From: an uncultured Oscillospiraceae bacterium | Lineage (GTDB): Bacteria; Bacillota; Clostridia; Oscillospirales; Oscillospiraceae | DNA length: 64,000 nucleotides | Assembly: GCA_934667095.1 (NCBI GenBank) | Contig: CAKULE010000014.1 | Location: 1 to 64,000 of the forward strand | Direction of reading: 5' to 3' | Shown here: one piece after another, positions 41,272-50,691 of the stretch | How positions within the stretch are numbered: position 1 is the stretch's first letter | Layout: the number at the start of each line of letters is the position of its first letter | Program-made: the position numbers and the translations under genes | The notes under the pieces: model-generated | Database searches by the model: none | Told to the model about the DNA's origin: nothing | Seen by the model: the letters and a program-made list of their open reading frames with translations, nothing else

Positions 41272-42657
41272 TTACAGCGAGTTGATGGCCCGGCCGTTCC
41301 AGGCGGCCATGAAGGCCTCGCCCAGGGCCTCGCACACCGTGGGGTGGGGGTGGATGCTGCGGATGATCTCCTCGGCGGTGAGCTCGCCGATCATGGCGGC
41401 GGACACCTCGCCGATCATGTCGGTGACGTGCTTGCCGTAGAGGTGGACGCCCAGGATCCCACCCAGTTCGCCGTCCAGAATGACCTTGAACAGGCCGTCG
41501 GTATCCCCCTCCACCAGGGACTTGCCGTTGGCGGCCATGTTGAACCGACCGATCTTCAGGCTGTCGCCGTACTTCTCCCGGGCCTGGGCCTCGGTGAGGC
41601 CGATGCAGGCGATCTCCGGGTCCAGATAGATGCAGGAGGGGATGCGGTCATAGTGCATTTCCTCGCCGCCGCCGCACAGGTCGGCCACGGCCACCATCCC
41701 CTCGTGAGAGGCGGTGTGGGCCAGCATGGCCTTGCCGTTCACGTCGCCAATGGCGTAGATGTTGGGCAGATTGGTGCGCAGCCGCCCGTCGGTGCGGATG
41801 GCCTTGCGGTCGAACTCGATGCCGATGCCCTCGGCGTTCAGCCCCTCGGTGTTGGGGGTGCGGCCCACGGCCATGAGCACCGCATCGGCCGTCACCTGGC
41901 ACTGCTGGCCGTTCAGTTCGTAGTACACCGTGTCGTCCTTGACCCGGCTGACCTTGGCCCCCAGGCAGAAGGTGACGCCGTCCTTGGCCATGCGCTTCTG
42001 GGCTAGGGCGGAAACCTCCTGATCCACCATGGGCAGGATGTGGTCCATCAGTTCCAGCACGGTGACCTTGCAGCCCAGCTTGTTCAGCAGATAGGCGAAC
42101 TCCACGCCGATGACCCCGCCGCCGATGACCGCCAGGGAGGCGGGCACATGGTCCAGGTCCAGGGCCTCGGAGCTGGTGAGGATGTGGTTGTCGCCCTCTA
42201 GGGTGATGAAGGGAGGCATGAACACGGAGGAGCCGGTGGCGATGATGAAATACTCGGAGGTGACGGTCTTGTCCCCCACGGCCACGGTGTGGGCGTCCAC
42301 AAAGGAGGCGTGCCCCTCCTCAATGGCCACCCTGTTTCCCCGCAGCAGGCCCTTGACCCCGTTCACCAGGGTCTTGACCACGGCGTTCTTCCGGGCCTGG
42401 AGAGCCTTCATGTCCACCCCCAGGGCGGCGGGGTCGATGCCGGTGACGGCGTATTTGGCGGCCTCCTTCGCCTCGGAGAGGACGTTGGCCGTCTTGATCA
42501 GGGTCTTGGTGGGGATGCAGCCCACGTTCAGGCAGGTGCCGCCGAAGTAGGTGCTCTCGATGATGCAGGCCTTTTTGCCCATCTGCGCGGCCTTGATGGC
42601 GGTCTCGTACCCGCCCGGGCCCGCGCCGATGACGGTGACCTCATACTGATAATCCAT
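41272..42657 (-). CDS. lpd: Dihydrolipoyl dehydrogenase (E3)
   Basis: A 461-aa flavoprotein that reoxidises dihydrolipoamide with NAD. It has the FAD-binding GAGPGGYETA, the redox disulfide in GTCLNVGCIP (Cys42 and Cys47), the NAD-binding GGGVIGVEFA and the C-terminal HPHPTVCEA with the catalytic His. There is no fused lipoyl domain. It lies between abfT and the SGNH gene. As the only E3 in the window it is the natural partner of the E1/E2 genes at 48686-50919 and 57893-58573. Confidence 0.95.
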   Translation of the reverse strand: MDYQYEVTVIGAGPGGYETAIKAAQMGKKACIIESTYFGGTCLNVGCIPTKTLIKTANVLSEAKEAAKYAVTGIDPAALGVDMKALQARKNAVVKTLVNGVKGLLRGNRVAIEEGHASFVDAHTVAVGDKTVTSEYFIIATGSSVFMPPFITLEGDNHILTSSEALDLDHVPASLAVIGGGVIGVEFAYLLNKLGCKVTVLELMDHILPMVDQEVSALAQKRMAKDGVTFCLGAKVSRVKDDTVYYELNGQQCQVTADAVLMAVGRTPNTEGLNAEGIGIEFDRKAIRTDGRLRTNLPNIYAIGDVNGKAMLAHTASHEGMVAVADLCGGGEEMHYDRIPSCIYLDPEIACIGLTEAQAREKYGDSLKIGRFNMAANGKSLVEGDTDGLFKVILDGELGGILGVHLYGKHVTDMIGEVSAAMIGELTAEEIIRSIHPHPTVCEALGEAFMAAWNGRAINSL

Positions 42658-42676
42658 AAACTTGCCATCTCCTTAA

Positions 42677-43972
42677 TCAATATGCAGTGTGAAACCTCAA
42701 TTCAAACTCCTGAATGAGCGCGGGGCGGAAATCGGGGTGGGCGATGGCGATGAGGGCACGGGCGCGGTCCCGGAGGGTATGGCCCTTGAGCCGGGCGATG
42801 CCGTACTCGGTGACCAGATAGTCCACATCGCAGCGGCCGGTGGTGACGGCGGCGCCGGTGTCCAGCAGGGGGACGATCTTGGACGCCTTGCCCTTCACCG
42901 TGGAGGGGAAGGCCAGGATGGACCGCCCGCCCCTGCTGTGGGCCGCGCCCCGGATGAAGTCCACCTGCCCGCCGGTGCCCGAGATCTGGGTGAGGCCGAT
43001 GGACTCGGAGGCCACCTGCCCCATCAGGTCCACCTGGACGCAGGAGTTGATGGCCACCATATTGTCGTTCTGGGCGATGACGAAGGGGTCGTTGACATAG
43101 TCCACCGGGGCCATGTAGACGGCGGGGTTGCGGTGGGCGAACTCGTACAGCCGCTGGCTGCCCATGAGGAAGGTGGCCACGCTCTTGCCCGGATGGAGGG
43201 TCTTGCGCCGGTTGTTCACCACGCCCTTCTCCATCAGGTCCACCACCCCGTCGGAGAACATCTCTGTGTGGATGCCCAGGTCGTTCTTGTCCCCCAGAAA
43301 GTGGAGCACGGAGTCCGGGATAGCGCCGATGCCCATCTGGAGGGTGTCGCCGTCCCGAATGAGGGAGGCCACGTTTTTGCCGATGGCCTCCTCCACCGGG
43401 CCGATGTGGGGCAGGGCCAGCTGGAGGATGGGCTCATCATAGGGGACGAAGCAGTCGATCTCGGTCACGTCCACCACCGAGGGGCCGCAGGTGAAGGGCA
43501 TGTTGGCGTTCACCTGGGCGATGACCGTGCGGGCGTGCTTCACGGCGGGGAGGGTGTAGTCCACGGACACACCCAGGGAGCATTTGCCCTGCTCGTCCGG
43601 CGGGGTCACCTGGATCAGGGCCACGTCCACCGGCAGCTGATCGGCGAAAAAGGACGGCGCTTCGGAGAAATAGCCGGGGGTGAAGTCCGCCCGGCCCTCG
43701 GCCACGGCGGCCCGGGTGCCGCCGCCCACGAAGAGGGCATTGTGGCGGAAGTGCCCGGCGTACTCCGGCTTGCAGTACTCGGCCTTGCCCATGGGCACCA
43801 TGTGGACGATCTCCACATTCTCATAGGCGGCCGCGTTTCGGACCATGGCCTCGACCAGGTAGGCGGGCTCGCCGCAGGCGTGGGCGATGACCACCCGGTC
43901 GCCGGAGCGGATCAGCTGTACCGCCTGGTCGGCGGAGGCCAGATGACTGGTATAATATTCGTTCCAACTCAT
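42677..43972 (-). CDS. abfT: 4-hydroxybutyrate CoA-transferase (AbfT-like)
   Basis: A 431-aa member of the acetyl-CoA hydrolase/transferase (family I) group. It starts like AbfT (SWNEYYTSHLASADQAVQLIRSGD). The catalytic Glu lies in GIHTEMFSDG (Glu237), and the CoA-site loop is near GTGGQVDFIRGA. It moves CoA from acetyl-CoA or butyryl-CoA to 4-hydroxybutyrate. abfD and 4-hydroxybutyrate dehydrogenase lie in the same operon, which makes the assignment firm. Confidence 0.9.
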   Translation of the reverse strand: MSWNEYYTSHLASADQAVQLIRSGDRVVIAHACGEPAYLVEAMVRNAAAYENVEIVHMVPMGKAEYCKPEYAGHFRHNALFVGGGTRAAVAEGRADFTPGYFSEAPSFFADQLPVDVALIQVTPPDEQGKCSLGVSVDYTLPAVKHARTVIAQVNANMPFTCGPSVVDVTEIDCFVPYDEPILQLALPHIGPVEEAIGKNVASLIRDGDTLQMGIGAIPDSVLHFLGDKNDLGIHTEMFSDGVVDLMEKGVVNNRRKTLHPGKSVATFLMGSQRLYEFAHRNPAVYMAPVDYVNDPFVIAQNDNMVAINSCVQVDLMGQVASESIGLTQISGTGGQVDFIRGAAHSRGGRSILAFPSTVKGKASKIVPLLDTGAAVTTGRCDVDYLVTEYGIARLKGHTLRDRARALIAIAHPDFRPALIQEFELRFHTAY

Positions 43973-43981
43973 AAAAACACC

Positions 43982-44263
43982 TTACTTCCGTTCGCGTGAT
44001 GATTGGAGCCGCTCCAGCTGCCGGACGGCCCGGTCCGGCAGGCCGGGGGCCCACAGGCGAAGGACCTCGCCCTCCAGATCGGAGACGTCGGCGCACTGGG
44101 CGGCGCAGCCGCAGAGCACCAGAGTCAGCGGCTGGTCGGGGGCGGCGGGGAGGAAGCGGAGCCCCGGAAACTGCTCCTCCAGGGCACGGAGGGCGGCGGT
44201 CCGGTCGTACCGGGGATTGCAGCCGCCGCAGTAGCGCACGCCGACCACGGGGCGGTCATCCAT
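43982..44263 (-). CDS. Unknown 93-aa Cys-containing protein in the 4-hydroxybutyrate operon
   Basis: A small protein with a conserved-looking start VGVRYCGGCNPRYDR (residues 8-22) and a second Cys cluster LVLCGCAAQCADV (about 48-60). The Cys spacing suggests metal or Fe-S binding. Its start overlaps the end of the NFU gene by 8 nt, so the two are coupled. abfD, an oxygen-sensitive [4Fe-4S] flavoenzyme, is upstream and abfT downstream. A helper role for the dehydratase is possible but inferred only from position. Confidence 0.65.
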   Translation of the reverse strand: MDDRPVVGVRYCGGCNPRYDRTAALRALEEQFPGLRFLPAAPDQPLTLVLCGCAAQCADVSDLEGEVLRLWAPGLPDRAVRQLERLQSSRERK

Positions 44264-44531
44264 GCCGGAGGAGGGCCCGGGCCTGGTCCAGCAGGCTGTC
44301 GCTGACCCCCTGGACCAGCACGATCTCCCGCAGGCCGGGCACGGCTGCCCGCAGCTCCTCCTCGATGACGGCCTGGGTGGTGAGGTAGGCGGAGGGGCAG
44401 CCGGCGCACTGGCCGGTGAGCCGGAAGTGGTATACCCCGTCCGTGCAGGACAGGGATTCGATCCCGCCGCCGTGGAGAGCCAGCTGGGGCCGCACCCGTT
44501 CCTCCAGCACCTGTTCGATCTGCTCCAGCAT
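44256..44531 (-). CDS. NFU-domain Fe-S scaffold/carrier protein
   Basis: A 91-aa protein made of one NifU C-terminal (NFU) domain: VRPQLALHGGGIESLS followed by the cluster-binding CAGCPSAYLT (CxxC, about residues 42-45). Such proteins hold and deliver [4Fe-4S] clusters. It lies directly after abfD, whose product needs a [4Fe-4S] cluster, and overlaps the next small Cys protein. A dedicated cluster carrier for AbfD is a reasonable inference. Confidence 0.88.
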   Translation of the reverse strand: MLEQIEQVLEERVRPQLALHGGGIESLSCTDGVYHFRLTGQCAGCPSAYLTTQAVIEEELRAAVPGLREIVLVQGVSDSLLDQARALLRHG

Positions 44532-44553
44532 GATGCTTCCTCCTTTTCTCCCC

Positions 44554-44577
44554 GCCCGGCTCCGCCGGGCGGGGCTG
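44554..44577 (-). other. GC-rich hairpin between abfD and the NFU gene
   Basis: A perfect stem (CCCCGCCCGG with CCGGGCGGGG) in the gap between abfD and the NFU gene. No T-run follows, so it may adjust mRNA stability or reduce read-through. Confidence 0.45.
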
Positions 44578-44606
44578 CTGTTTTGCTTATTTTAATGTAG
44601 GCGATC

Positions 44607-46058
44607 TTAGTCCTTGATGTGGGCGATCTTCTTTGCCAGTTCCTTCTTGTGGGGCAGGTTGCCCTGGCGGGAGATCATGATGCGCTGGGCCTGGGGGGAG
44701 CCCGCACCGTGGAGGGACTCGGTGCGGTAGCCCACGGCGGCGGTGCCCAGGGTGAGGTTCTCGATGAGCCGCAGGATGCGCAGGCGGTTCTCGGTGGACA
44801 CCCCGTCCACGCCCTTCAGGTACTTCTCCACGTAGGCGCCCAGCTTCTCGTCCCGCAGGTCGGCCTCGGAGGGGGCGGTGACCATCAGACCGCCGGCAAT
44901 GTCCTCCGCCAGCCGGGCGATCTCGTAGGGATAGCGGGTGACGTTCTGCTTGCAGACGTTGGCCAGCAGCAGATCGATGATGTAGTTGCCGCTCTCCGTG
45001 GCGTGTCCTTCGGCGGAGCAGGCGATGCCGCAGCAGTACAGCGTCTCGTTCAGGTGGGTCATCTCGATGAGCTTGTCCTTGATGTGGCTGGCCTTGGCCG
45101 CGCCGTTGTAGTCGGCCGCCACCGCCGCCGCGCCGATGAGCACGTCGCCCACGCCCACCTTGCACCCGCCGTAGCTCTGGCGGTGATAGCCGGCGAAGCG
45201 CTCCACCATCATGCCGGAGAACTCCGTCTCCCCGTTGAGGAAGATGCGCTCGTTGGGGACGAACACGTCGTCAAAGACCACCAGGGCCTCCACCCCGCCG
45301 AACTCCGCGTTGCCCACGTCCATCTCGCTGCCCTCCCGCTTCCGGGTGTCGCAGCTTTGCCGGCCGATGATCATGAAGATGCCCTTCGTGTCGATGGGCA
45401 CGGCGAAGGACACGGCGTAGTCCTTGTCGTCGGGGCCCATGGAGATGGTGGGCATGATGATGATCTCGTGGCTGTTCAGCGCGCCGGTCTGGTGGGCTTT
45501 GGCGCCCCGCACCACGATGCCGTCCGGCCGCCGCTCCACCACACGGAGGAACAGGTCCGGGTCGCTCTGCTCGTGGGGGGCCTTGGAGCGGTCGCCCTTG
45601 GGATCGGTCATGGCGCCGTCCACCGTCAGGTCGTTCTGCTGACAGTAGATCATGAATTTCTTGAAGTTCTCGTGGTAGCTGGTGCCGCACTTCTTGTCGG
45701 TCTCGTAGGTGGTGGAGAACACGGCGTTGAACGCGTCCATGCCCACGCAGCGCTGGAAGCAGGCGGCGGTCTGCTGGCCCAGCAGGCGCTGCATCTTCAC
45801 CTTCTTGATCAGGTCCCCGGTGGACTGATGGATGTGGGAGAAGCGGTTCACCCGCTCCCCGGTGTAGGGGGAGATGGCGGTCATCAGGTCCTGATACTCG
45901 GGCATCTGCGCCAGGTCATAGGTCATGCGCACGCTGTTCAGCGAGGGACGCAGGATGGGGTCGTCCACGGGGTTCTCCACCTTCTTCCCGAACATGTATA
46001 CCTGCATGTTCAGCTTCCGGATGGATTCGATGTACTGTTCGCCGGTCATGAGTGACAT
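44607..46058 (-). CDS. abfD: 4-hydroxybutyryl-CoA dehydratase / vinylacetyl-CoA isomerase
   Basis: A 483-aa flavin and [4Fe-4S] enzyme that dehydrates 4-hydroxybutyryl-CoA to crotonyl-CoA. The cluster ligands can be seen: Cys100 and Cys104 in AACFQRCVG, and His292 and Cys299 in GYHRQSYGGC. The start MSLMTGEQYIESIRKLN matches the family N-terminus. It is the key enzyme of 4-aminobutyrate and succinate fermentation to butyrate. Neighbours are 4-hydroxybutyrate dehydrogenase upstream and NFU plus abfT downstream. Confidence 0.96.
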   Translation of the reverse strand: MSLMTGEQYIESIRKLNMQVYMFGKKVENPVDDPILRPSLNSVRMTYDLAQMPEYQDLMTAISPYTGERVNRFSHIHQSTGDLIKKVKMQRLLGQQTAACFQRCVGMDAFNAVFSTTYETDKKCGTSYHENFKKFMIYCQQNDLTVDGAMTDPKGDRSKAPHEQSDPDLFLRVVERRPDGIVVRGAKAHQTGALNSHEIIIMPTISMGPDDKDYAVSFAVPIDTKGIFMIIGRQSCDTRKREGSEMDVGNAEFGGVEALVVFDDVFVPNERIFLNGETEFSGMMVERFAGYHRQSYGGCKVGVGDVLIGAAAVAADYNGAAKASHIKDKLIEMTHLNETLYCCGIACSAEGHATESGNYIIDLLLANVCKQNVTRYPYEIARLAEDIAGGLMVTAPSEADLRDEKLGAYVEKYLKGVDGVSTENRLRILRLIENLTLGTAAVGYRTESLHGAGSPQAQRIMISRQGNLPHKKELAKKIAHIKD

Positions 46059-46091
46059 AGTGATTCCTCCTCAAATTTATAATGTAACGGT

Positions 46092-47207
46092 TTAATAGAG
46101 CGCTTTGTAAATGCCCAGCACCTGTTCCTCGTCCAGGGGGACGAAGTTGTTGGCCATCAGCCGGCCCTGGCCGCTGATGACGCTGCGGGCGAACTCCGGC
46201 AGATCCTCCGGGGTGACGCCGTAGGCCCGCAGGGGCTTCTTGGGCAGGATCTGATCCAGCAGTTCCTCCAGCTTGACGTAGACCTCCTCCACACCGCAGC
46301 CCAGCAGGCCCGCCAGGTAGGCGTTCATGGCGGCGATCTCGCCGTCCTGCCGGATGCTCATGTAGCAGTTGAGCACGCCGGTGAACATGGCGTAGTTGCT
46401 CTCCCCGTGGGCCACGTGGTACTTGCCGCTGAGGGGGTAGCTGGTGGCGTGGACGGCGGCGCAGCCGGCGGTGCCGAAGGCCAGGCCGGCGTAATTGGAG
46501 GCGATGAGGAAGTCCTTCAGCAGGGGGATGCGGGCCTCCTTCCCCTGGGCGGCGATCTTCTGGTAGCTGCGAATGATCATCTCAATGGCCTTGTAGCCGA
46601 ACAGCTTGGTGTAGGGCGTAGCCTTGGGGGAGAGGGAGGACTCCACCGCGTGGACCAGCGCGTCGATGGAGCTGGTGGCGAACACGCCGAAGGGCAGGCC
46701 CTCCAGTAGCTCGGGGATGAGCACGGCGTGGTCGGCGTACATGGCGGGGCCAACCAGGCCCAGCTTGGTGCCCAGGCGGGTGCGGGCCATGATGGCGATG
46801 TTGGTGACCTCGCTGCCCGTGCCGCAGGTGGTGGGGATGAGGATGAGCTCCCGGTGCTTGGTGAGGTCAGGGGCCTGCTCATACAGGGCGTCCACCCCCT
46901 CGCCGGCGGAGACGGCCAGCACCTTCGCGATGTCCAGCACGGTGCCGCCGCCGATGGCGATGACCCGCCTGCACCCGTTGCGGGCGGCCTCGGCCAGGAT
47001 GGCGTCCACCATCACGTCGGTGGGCTCCCCCATGCCGTACTCCTCCTGATAGATCACCCGGCTCTTCAGGCCGAAGGAGCCGAAGGCGGGCTCGTAGATG
47101 TACTTGTTTGTGAGGATCAGGTCCTCCGCCCCCGGCGCAAATTCCGCTACGAATTCCTCGCAGGTGTCGAAGCTGTGAAGCTTTGTATTGAAAATCAGCT
47201 GAAGCAT
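46092..47207 (-). CDS. 4-hydroxybutyrate dehydrogenase (iron-containing alcohol dehydrogenase family)
   Basis: A 371-aa group III alcohol dehydrogenase. It has the NAD-binding GGGTVLDIAKVLA (about residues 87-99), the long helix AVESSLSPKATPYT and metal-binding His in HATSYPLSGKYHVAHGE. It interconverts succinate semialdehyde and 4-hydroxybutyrate. The assignment rests on the family plus its place directly before abfD. AAAAGGAGAG precedes the ATG. Confidence 0.9.
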   Translation of the reverse strand: MLQLIFNTKLHSFDTCEEFVAEFAPGAEDLILTNKYIYEPAFGSFGLKSRVIYQEEYGMGEPTDVMVDAILAEAARNGCRRVIAIGGGTVLDIAKVLAVSAGEGVDALYEQAPDLTKHRELILIPTTCGTGSEVTNIAIMARTRLGTKLGLVGPAMYADHAVLIPELLEGLPFGVFATSSIDALVHAVESSLSPKATPYTKLFGYKAIEMIIRSYQKIAAQGKEARIPLLKDFLIASNYAGLAFGTAGCAAVHATSYPLSGKYHVAHGESNYAMFTGVLNCYMSIRQDGEIAAMNAYLAGLLGCGVEEVYVKLEELLDQILPKKPLRAYGVTPEDLPEFARSVISGQGRLMANNFVPLDEEQVLGIYKALY

Positions 47208-47255
47208 AAAAATCTCTCCTTTTTCATTTTAATCTGCTTAATCTGCCGACATGGC

Positions 47256-48599
47256 TCAGCGGCGATTGGAACGGCGCCAAAGGCCCAGCCGATCCGCTTC
47301 TTGGATCAGTTCCTCACGGAACTGGGGATGCGCAATTGCGATCATACCTTCTGTACGCTGCCAGGCCGTCAGGCCTTTTAGATTCACCATTCCATATTCT
47401 GTGACCAAATGATGCAGATTGGCGCGGGTCGCCGTTACAACAGCACCAGGGGCCAGCGTAGGACGGATGCGGCTTTTCAGCGTACCATCCCGCTCTTGTA
47501 CCGTGGAGGAGCAGCAGATAAAGCTTTTTCCTCCCTTAGAGCGATAGGCACCCAGCACAAAGTCCAGCTGCCCACCCGCGCCGCTGATATGCCTGATCCC
47601 CGCCGTTTCAGATGCCACCTGTCCGAACAAGTCCACCTCCACCGCGTTATTGATCGAGATGAAGTTATCGATGGACGCGATGACATCCTCGTCATTTACA
47701 TAGTCCACAGGCGCACCCATGACCGCCGGGTTGCGGTCAACGTAGTCATATAGCTTTTTCGTGCCGGCGGCAAACGCAAACACCTGCCGACCGCGGTCAC
47801 GGGATTTCTTTGCCCCCGTGATACACCCGGCCAGCGCCATATCCACAAAGGAATCCACATACATTTCAGTGTGTACGCCCAGATCCCTCAAATCAGACTG
47901 CGCGATCATCGCTCCGACTGCGTTGGGCATACCGCCGATCCCAAGCTGAAGGCAGGCACCATTGGGAATTTCCGGGACGATTAGCTGCGCCACCTGCTCA
48001 TCCACCTTGCTCGGCGCGGCAGCCGGCATACAGCCAATATCTGATGTGTACTCCACCACATAGTCCACCTGGTCAATATGGATGCTGACCTGATCGCCCC
48101 CCAGGCAGACCGGCATATTGGGGTTAACCTCCAAAATAATGGTTTTCGCCCGCTCGCAGACAGCCGCCAAATGGGAGGCCGACAGGCCAAAATTGAAGTA
48201 TCCATGCGCATCCATGGGAGACACCTGGAGCATAAGCACGTCTACATTCAGCCGTTCACGGTAGTGTCTGGGGAGTTCCGAATAGCGCAGAGGATTGTAA
48301 AAAGCAAAACCGCGGTTCATCAGCTTCCGCTCAATACCGCTTGTATGCCAGGAGTTCCAGGTTATCCGATCTTCCACGCCGGAAACCTTTGTGACCTCCG
48401 GCTGCCGCAATGCGATGGCACCGCGGAAGTTCAAGCCGTGCAGCCAGGGCTCATTCTCCATGCGCTTTGCCAGCGCAGCGTCCAGGAGCACGGGATGGTT
48501 GGCGCAAAAGCCGTAATCGATCCAATCGCCGGACTCGACTGCCTTCACCGCCTGCTCTGCAGTGGTCAATTTTTTTCGATAAGCCGCTAAATAGGCCAA
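47256..48599 (-). CDS. Butyryl-CoA:acetate CoA-transferase
   Basis: A 447-aa family I CoA-transferase. It starts AYLAAYRKKLTTAEQAVKAVESGDWIDYGF, as butyryl-CoA:acetate CoA-transferases of gut clostridia do. The catalytic Glu lies in GVHTEMYVDS, and LGIGGMPNAVG and SGAGGQLDFV are the other family motifs. It makes butyrate and acetyl-CoA from butyryl-CoA and acetate. The start is TTG after AAAGGATG. It is related to AbfT at 42677-43972 but clearly a separate subgroup. Base composition is lower in GC than the abf genes. Confidence 0.88.
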   Translation of the reverse strand: MAYLAAYRKKLTTAEQAVKAVESGDWIDYGFCANHPVLLDAALAKRMENEPWLHGLNFRGAIALRQPEVTKVSGVEDRITWNSWHTSGIERKLMNRGFAFYNPLRYSELPRHYRERLNVDVLMLQVSPMDAHGYFNFGLSASHLAAVCERAKTIILEVNPNMPVCLGGDQVSIHIDQVDYVVEYTSDIGCMPAAAPSKVDEQVAQLIVPEIPNGACLQLGIGGMPNAVGAMIAQSDLRDLGVHTEMYVDSFVDMALAGCITGAKKSRDRGRQVFAFAAGTKKLYDYVDRNPAVMGAPVDYVNDEDVIASIDNFISINNAVEVDLFGQVASETAGIRHISGAGGQLDFVLGAYRSKGGKSFICCSSTVQERDGTLKSRIRPTLAPGAVVTATRANLHHLVTEYGMVNLKGLTAWQRTEGMIAIAHPQFREELIQEADRLGLWRRSNRR

Positions 48600-48628
48600 G
48601 GGAATTCACATCCTTTTTGTGATAGAGA

Positions 48629-48660
48629 GTGCGCCGTCTCCCTTCCGGAAAACGGCGCAC
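48629..48660 (-). other. Hairpin between E1-beta and the CoA-transferase gene
   Basis: A perfect 9-bp stem (48629-48637 with 48652-48660). It has no strong T-run, so read-through into the downstream genes is possible. Confidence 0.45.
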
Positions 48661-48685
48661 CGCTCTCAGCGCCCGGAAGCAGTCC

Positions 48686-49672
48686 TTATTTGAGCATCGC
48701 TTCGGCTGCGCTGACGATATCCTCTTTGTGGGGCATGATGTACGCCTCGGCAAAACCGGAGGCAATCGGGGCGTTCAGCGCACCCAGCACCTTTGCCGGG
48801 CACTTAAGCGCCTGCGGGCAGCTTTCTGCCACCAGGCGAAGGATCTCGCTGCCAAAGCCGCCGCGGGTATGCGCCTCCTGCACGATCAGCAGCCTGCCGG
48901 TTTTCCGCACGGAGGCCAAGACCTTCTCGTGGTCGAAGGGGACCAACACCCGCGGATCGATCAGTTCGGCGGAAATGCCCTTTGCGGCCAGTTCCTCCAC
49001 TGCCTTTACGGCCAGCGGCACCATGCTCTGAATGGCGACGATCGTAATGTCGCTGCCCTCCCGCATGATCTTCGCGGCGTTGTTCAGCGGAATGGGCACG
49101 ACCTCGTCCTCAACCTTTTCACGTACGCCAAGGGAGCCCTCGTGATAGAGGAAAAGCACAGGATCATTGTCGCGAATCGAGGATCGCATCAGCCCCAGCG
49201 CGTCAGAGGGATAATAGGGTGCCACGATCTTCAGGCCGGGAACATTCATGTACCACGCCTCGATGCACTGAGAGTGGTTGCAGCCGGAGCCCACACCGTC
49301 ATAGGTGCCGCGGCCGCCGTTGCCGGCAATATAGACCGCGGGAACGGACACTTCACCCAGAGAGTTGAAGCGGAACTTGGCGGCGCCGTTCACGATCGCG
49401 TCGAAGGTGATCGATGCAAAGTCAGAGAACATCAGGTCCACGATGGGACGCAGGCCGGCCAGCGCCGCACCGTTCGCGAAGTGAGTATAGCCGGCCTCAC
49501 AGATGGGCATATCGAAGCACCGATCAGGAAAATCCTGAGGCACACCCAGGAAGGTGCTCATGCCGCCGCCGCGGTTGATAATGTCCTCGCCCAGCAGAAT
49601 GACACGGGGATCGAGTTCCATTTCCTTGTGCGTGGCCTCCGCGATTGCGCGGTTTAAATACAGATCTCTCAT
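48686..49672 (-). CDS. 2-oxoacid dehydrogenase E1 beta subunit
   Basis: A 328-aa transketolase-like E1 beta chain of the PdhB/AcoB/BkdA2 type. It starts NRAIAEATHKEMELDPRVILLGEDI and has PICEAGYTHFANGAALAGLRP (about residues 56-76) and the C-terminal VLVPFDHEKVLASVRKTGRLLIVQEAH. With E1 alpha it decarboxylates a 2-oxo acid or acetoin and passes the acyl group to lipoyl-E2. The start overlaps the E1-alpha stop by one base. The substrate is not fixed by sequence. Confidence 0.92.
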   Translation of the reverse strand: MRDLYLNRAIAEATHKEMELDPRVILLGEDIINRGGGMSTFLGVPQDFPDRCFDMPICEAGYTHFANGAALAGLRPIVDLMFSDFASITFDAIVNGAAKFRFNSLGEVSVPAVYIAGNGGRGTYDGVGSGCNHSQCIEAWYMNVPGLKIVAPYYPSDALGLMRSSIRDNDPVLFLYHEGSLGVREKVEDEVVPIPLNNAAKIMREGSDITIVAIQSMVPLAVKAVEELAAKGISAELIDPRVLVPFDHEKVLASVRKTGRLLIVQEAHTRGGFGSEILRLVAESCPQALKCPAKVLGALNAPIASGFAEAYIMPHKEDIVSAAEAMLK

Positions 49673-50676
49673 TACAGGTCCCCTCCCGTCTCAGGATTAG
49701 CATAGATGTATTCTTTGCGATAAATGTCATCAAAGTGAGGACGCTCGGACTTGCTGGCCTGCTCCACGGCCGCGTCGATCTTCGCCTCCAGTTCGGCAGT
49801 CAGCTGATCGATATATGCCTGATCGATATAACCCAACTTCAGCAGATACTCCTCATATCGCTTTACGCAGTCATCCTGCTCCATGTACCTCGCAATAAGT
49901 TCCTTGTCATCACGATAGTCGTTGCCCTGACCAACAAAGTGGGCCTCCCAGCGGAGAGTGTTCATCTCCACCACATTGGGCTCACCCCGGCGGGCCTTTT
50001 CGATGGCGATATCCATCGCCTTCCGAACGGCCAGAATATCGTTGCCGTCCACAACCTGTGTAGAAAGGCCGCAGGCAGCTGCCTTCTCGGAGATCACGGG
50101 GTTGGCACTCTCACGCTCCAGCGGGACCGTCATGGCCCAGCGGTTGTTTTCAATCACGAACACGGTAGGTGTCTTATACAGCGCCGCCAGGTTCCAGCCC
50201 TCATAGACAGTCCCCTCGCTGCATCCGCCGTCGCCGTGAACGATGACAGATACGTCATCATTCCCCTGCAGACGGCGGGCCCAGGCAAAGCCGGTATTCA
50301 TGGGGACGCTGCCGCCCAAGGTACCCAGAATGCTCAGCACGTGCACGCCGTCATCGGCGTAGTCGCCGATGTGGTAGTCGAACGCAGAGCCGTGCTTCAG
50401 GCCATCCCGCAGGCCAAAAAGTTCGGTAATGAACTGAGTCATGTCATAGCGCATGATCAGTGCGGTCTGCAGCCGGTGAGTGAAGGCCAGCCAGTCAGTC
50501 TTGCGCATGGCGCTGACAATGCCGACGCCGATGGCTTCCTGCCCGTAGGGGGTGTGGAAAGAACTTCTGATCAAGCCCTTATACACAGCTTCATGCATTT
50601 TCAGGGTAAAAATGCGGCCGTTCTTGAGATGGTAGTACATCTCAAGCAATTGCTCCTTGGAATAAATCTGATCCAT
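49672..50676 (-). CDS. 2-oxoacid dehydrogenase E1 alpha subunit (thiamine diphosphate-binding)
   Basis: A 334-aa E1 alpha chain. The ThDP motif starts at GDGGCSEGTVYEG (about residues 167-179) and closes with the Asn of VIENNRWAM. The family is that of acetoin dehydrogenase AcoA and the pyruvate and branched-chain E1 alpha subunits. ATG 50676 is chosen, because GGAGGG lies 9 nt before it; the TTG two codons earlier is too near that site. It lies 15 nt after the lipoyl gene, so lipoyl-E1a-E1b form one unit. Confidence 0.92.
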   Translation of the reverse strand: MDQIYSKEQLLEMYYHLKNGRIFTLKMHEAVYKGLIRSSFHTPYGQEAIGVGIVSAMRKTDWLAFTHRLQTALIMRYDMTQFITELFGLRDGLKHGSAFDYHIGDYADDGVHVLSILGTLGGSVPMNTGFAWARRLQGNDDVSVIVHGDGGCSEGTVYEGWNLAALYKTPTVFVIENNRWAMTVPLERESANPVISEKAAACGLSTQVVDGNDILAVRKAMDIAIEKARRGEPNVVEMNTLRWEAHFVGQGNDYRDDKELIARYMEQDDCVKRYEEYLLKLGYIDQAYIDQLTAELEAKIDAAVEQASKSERPHFDDIYRKEYIYANPETGGDL

Positions 50677-50691
50677 CGTCAACGTCCCTCC

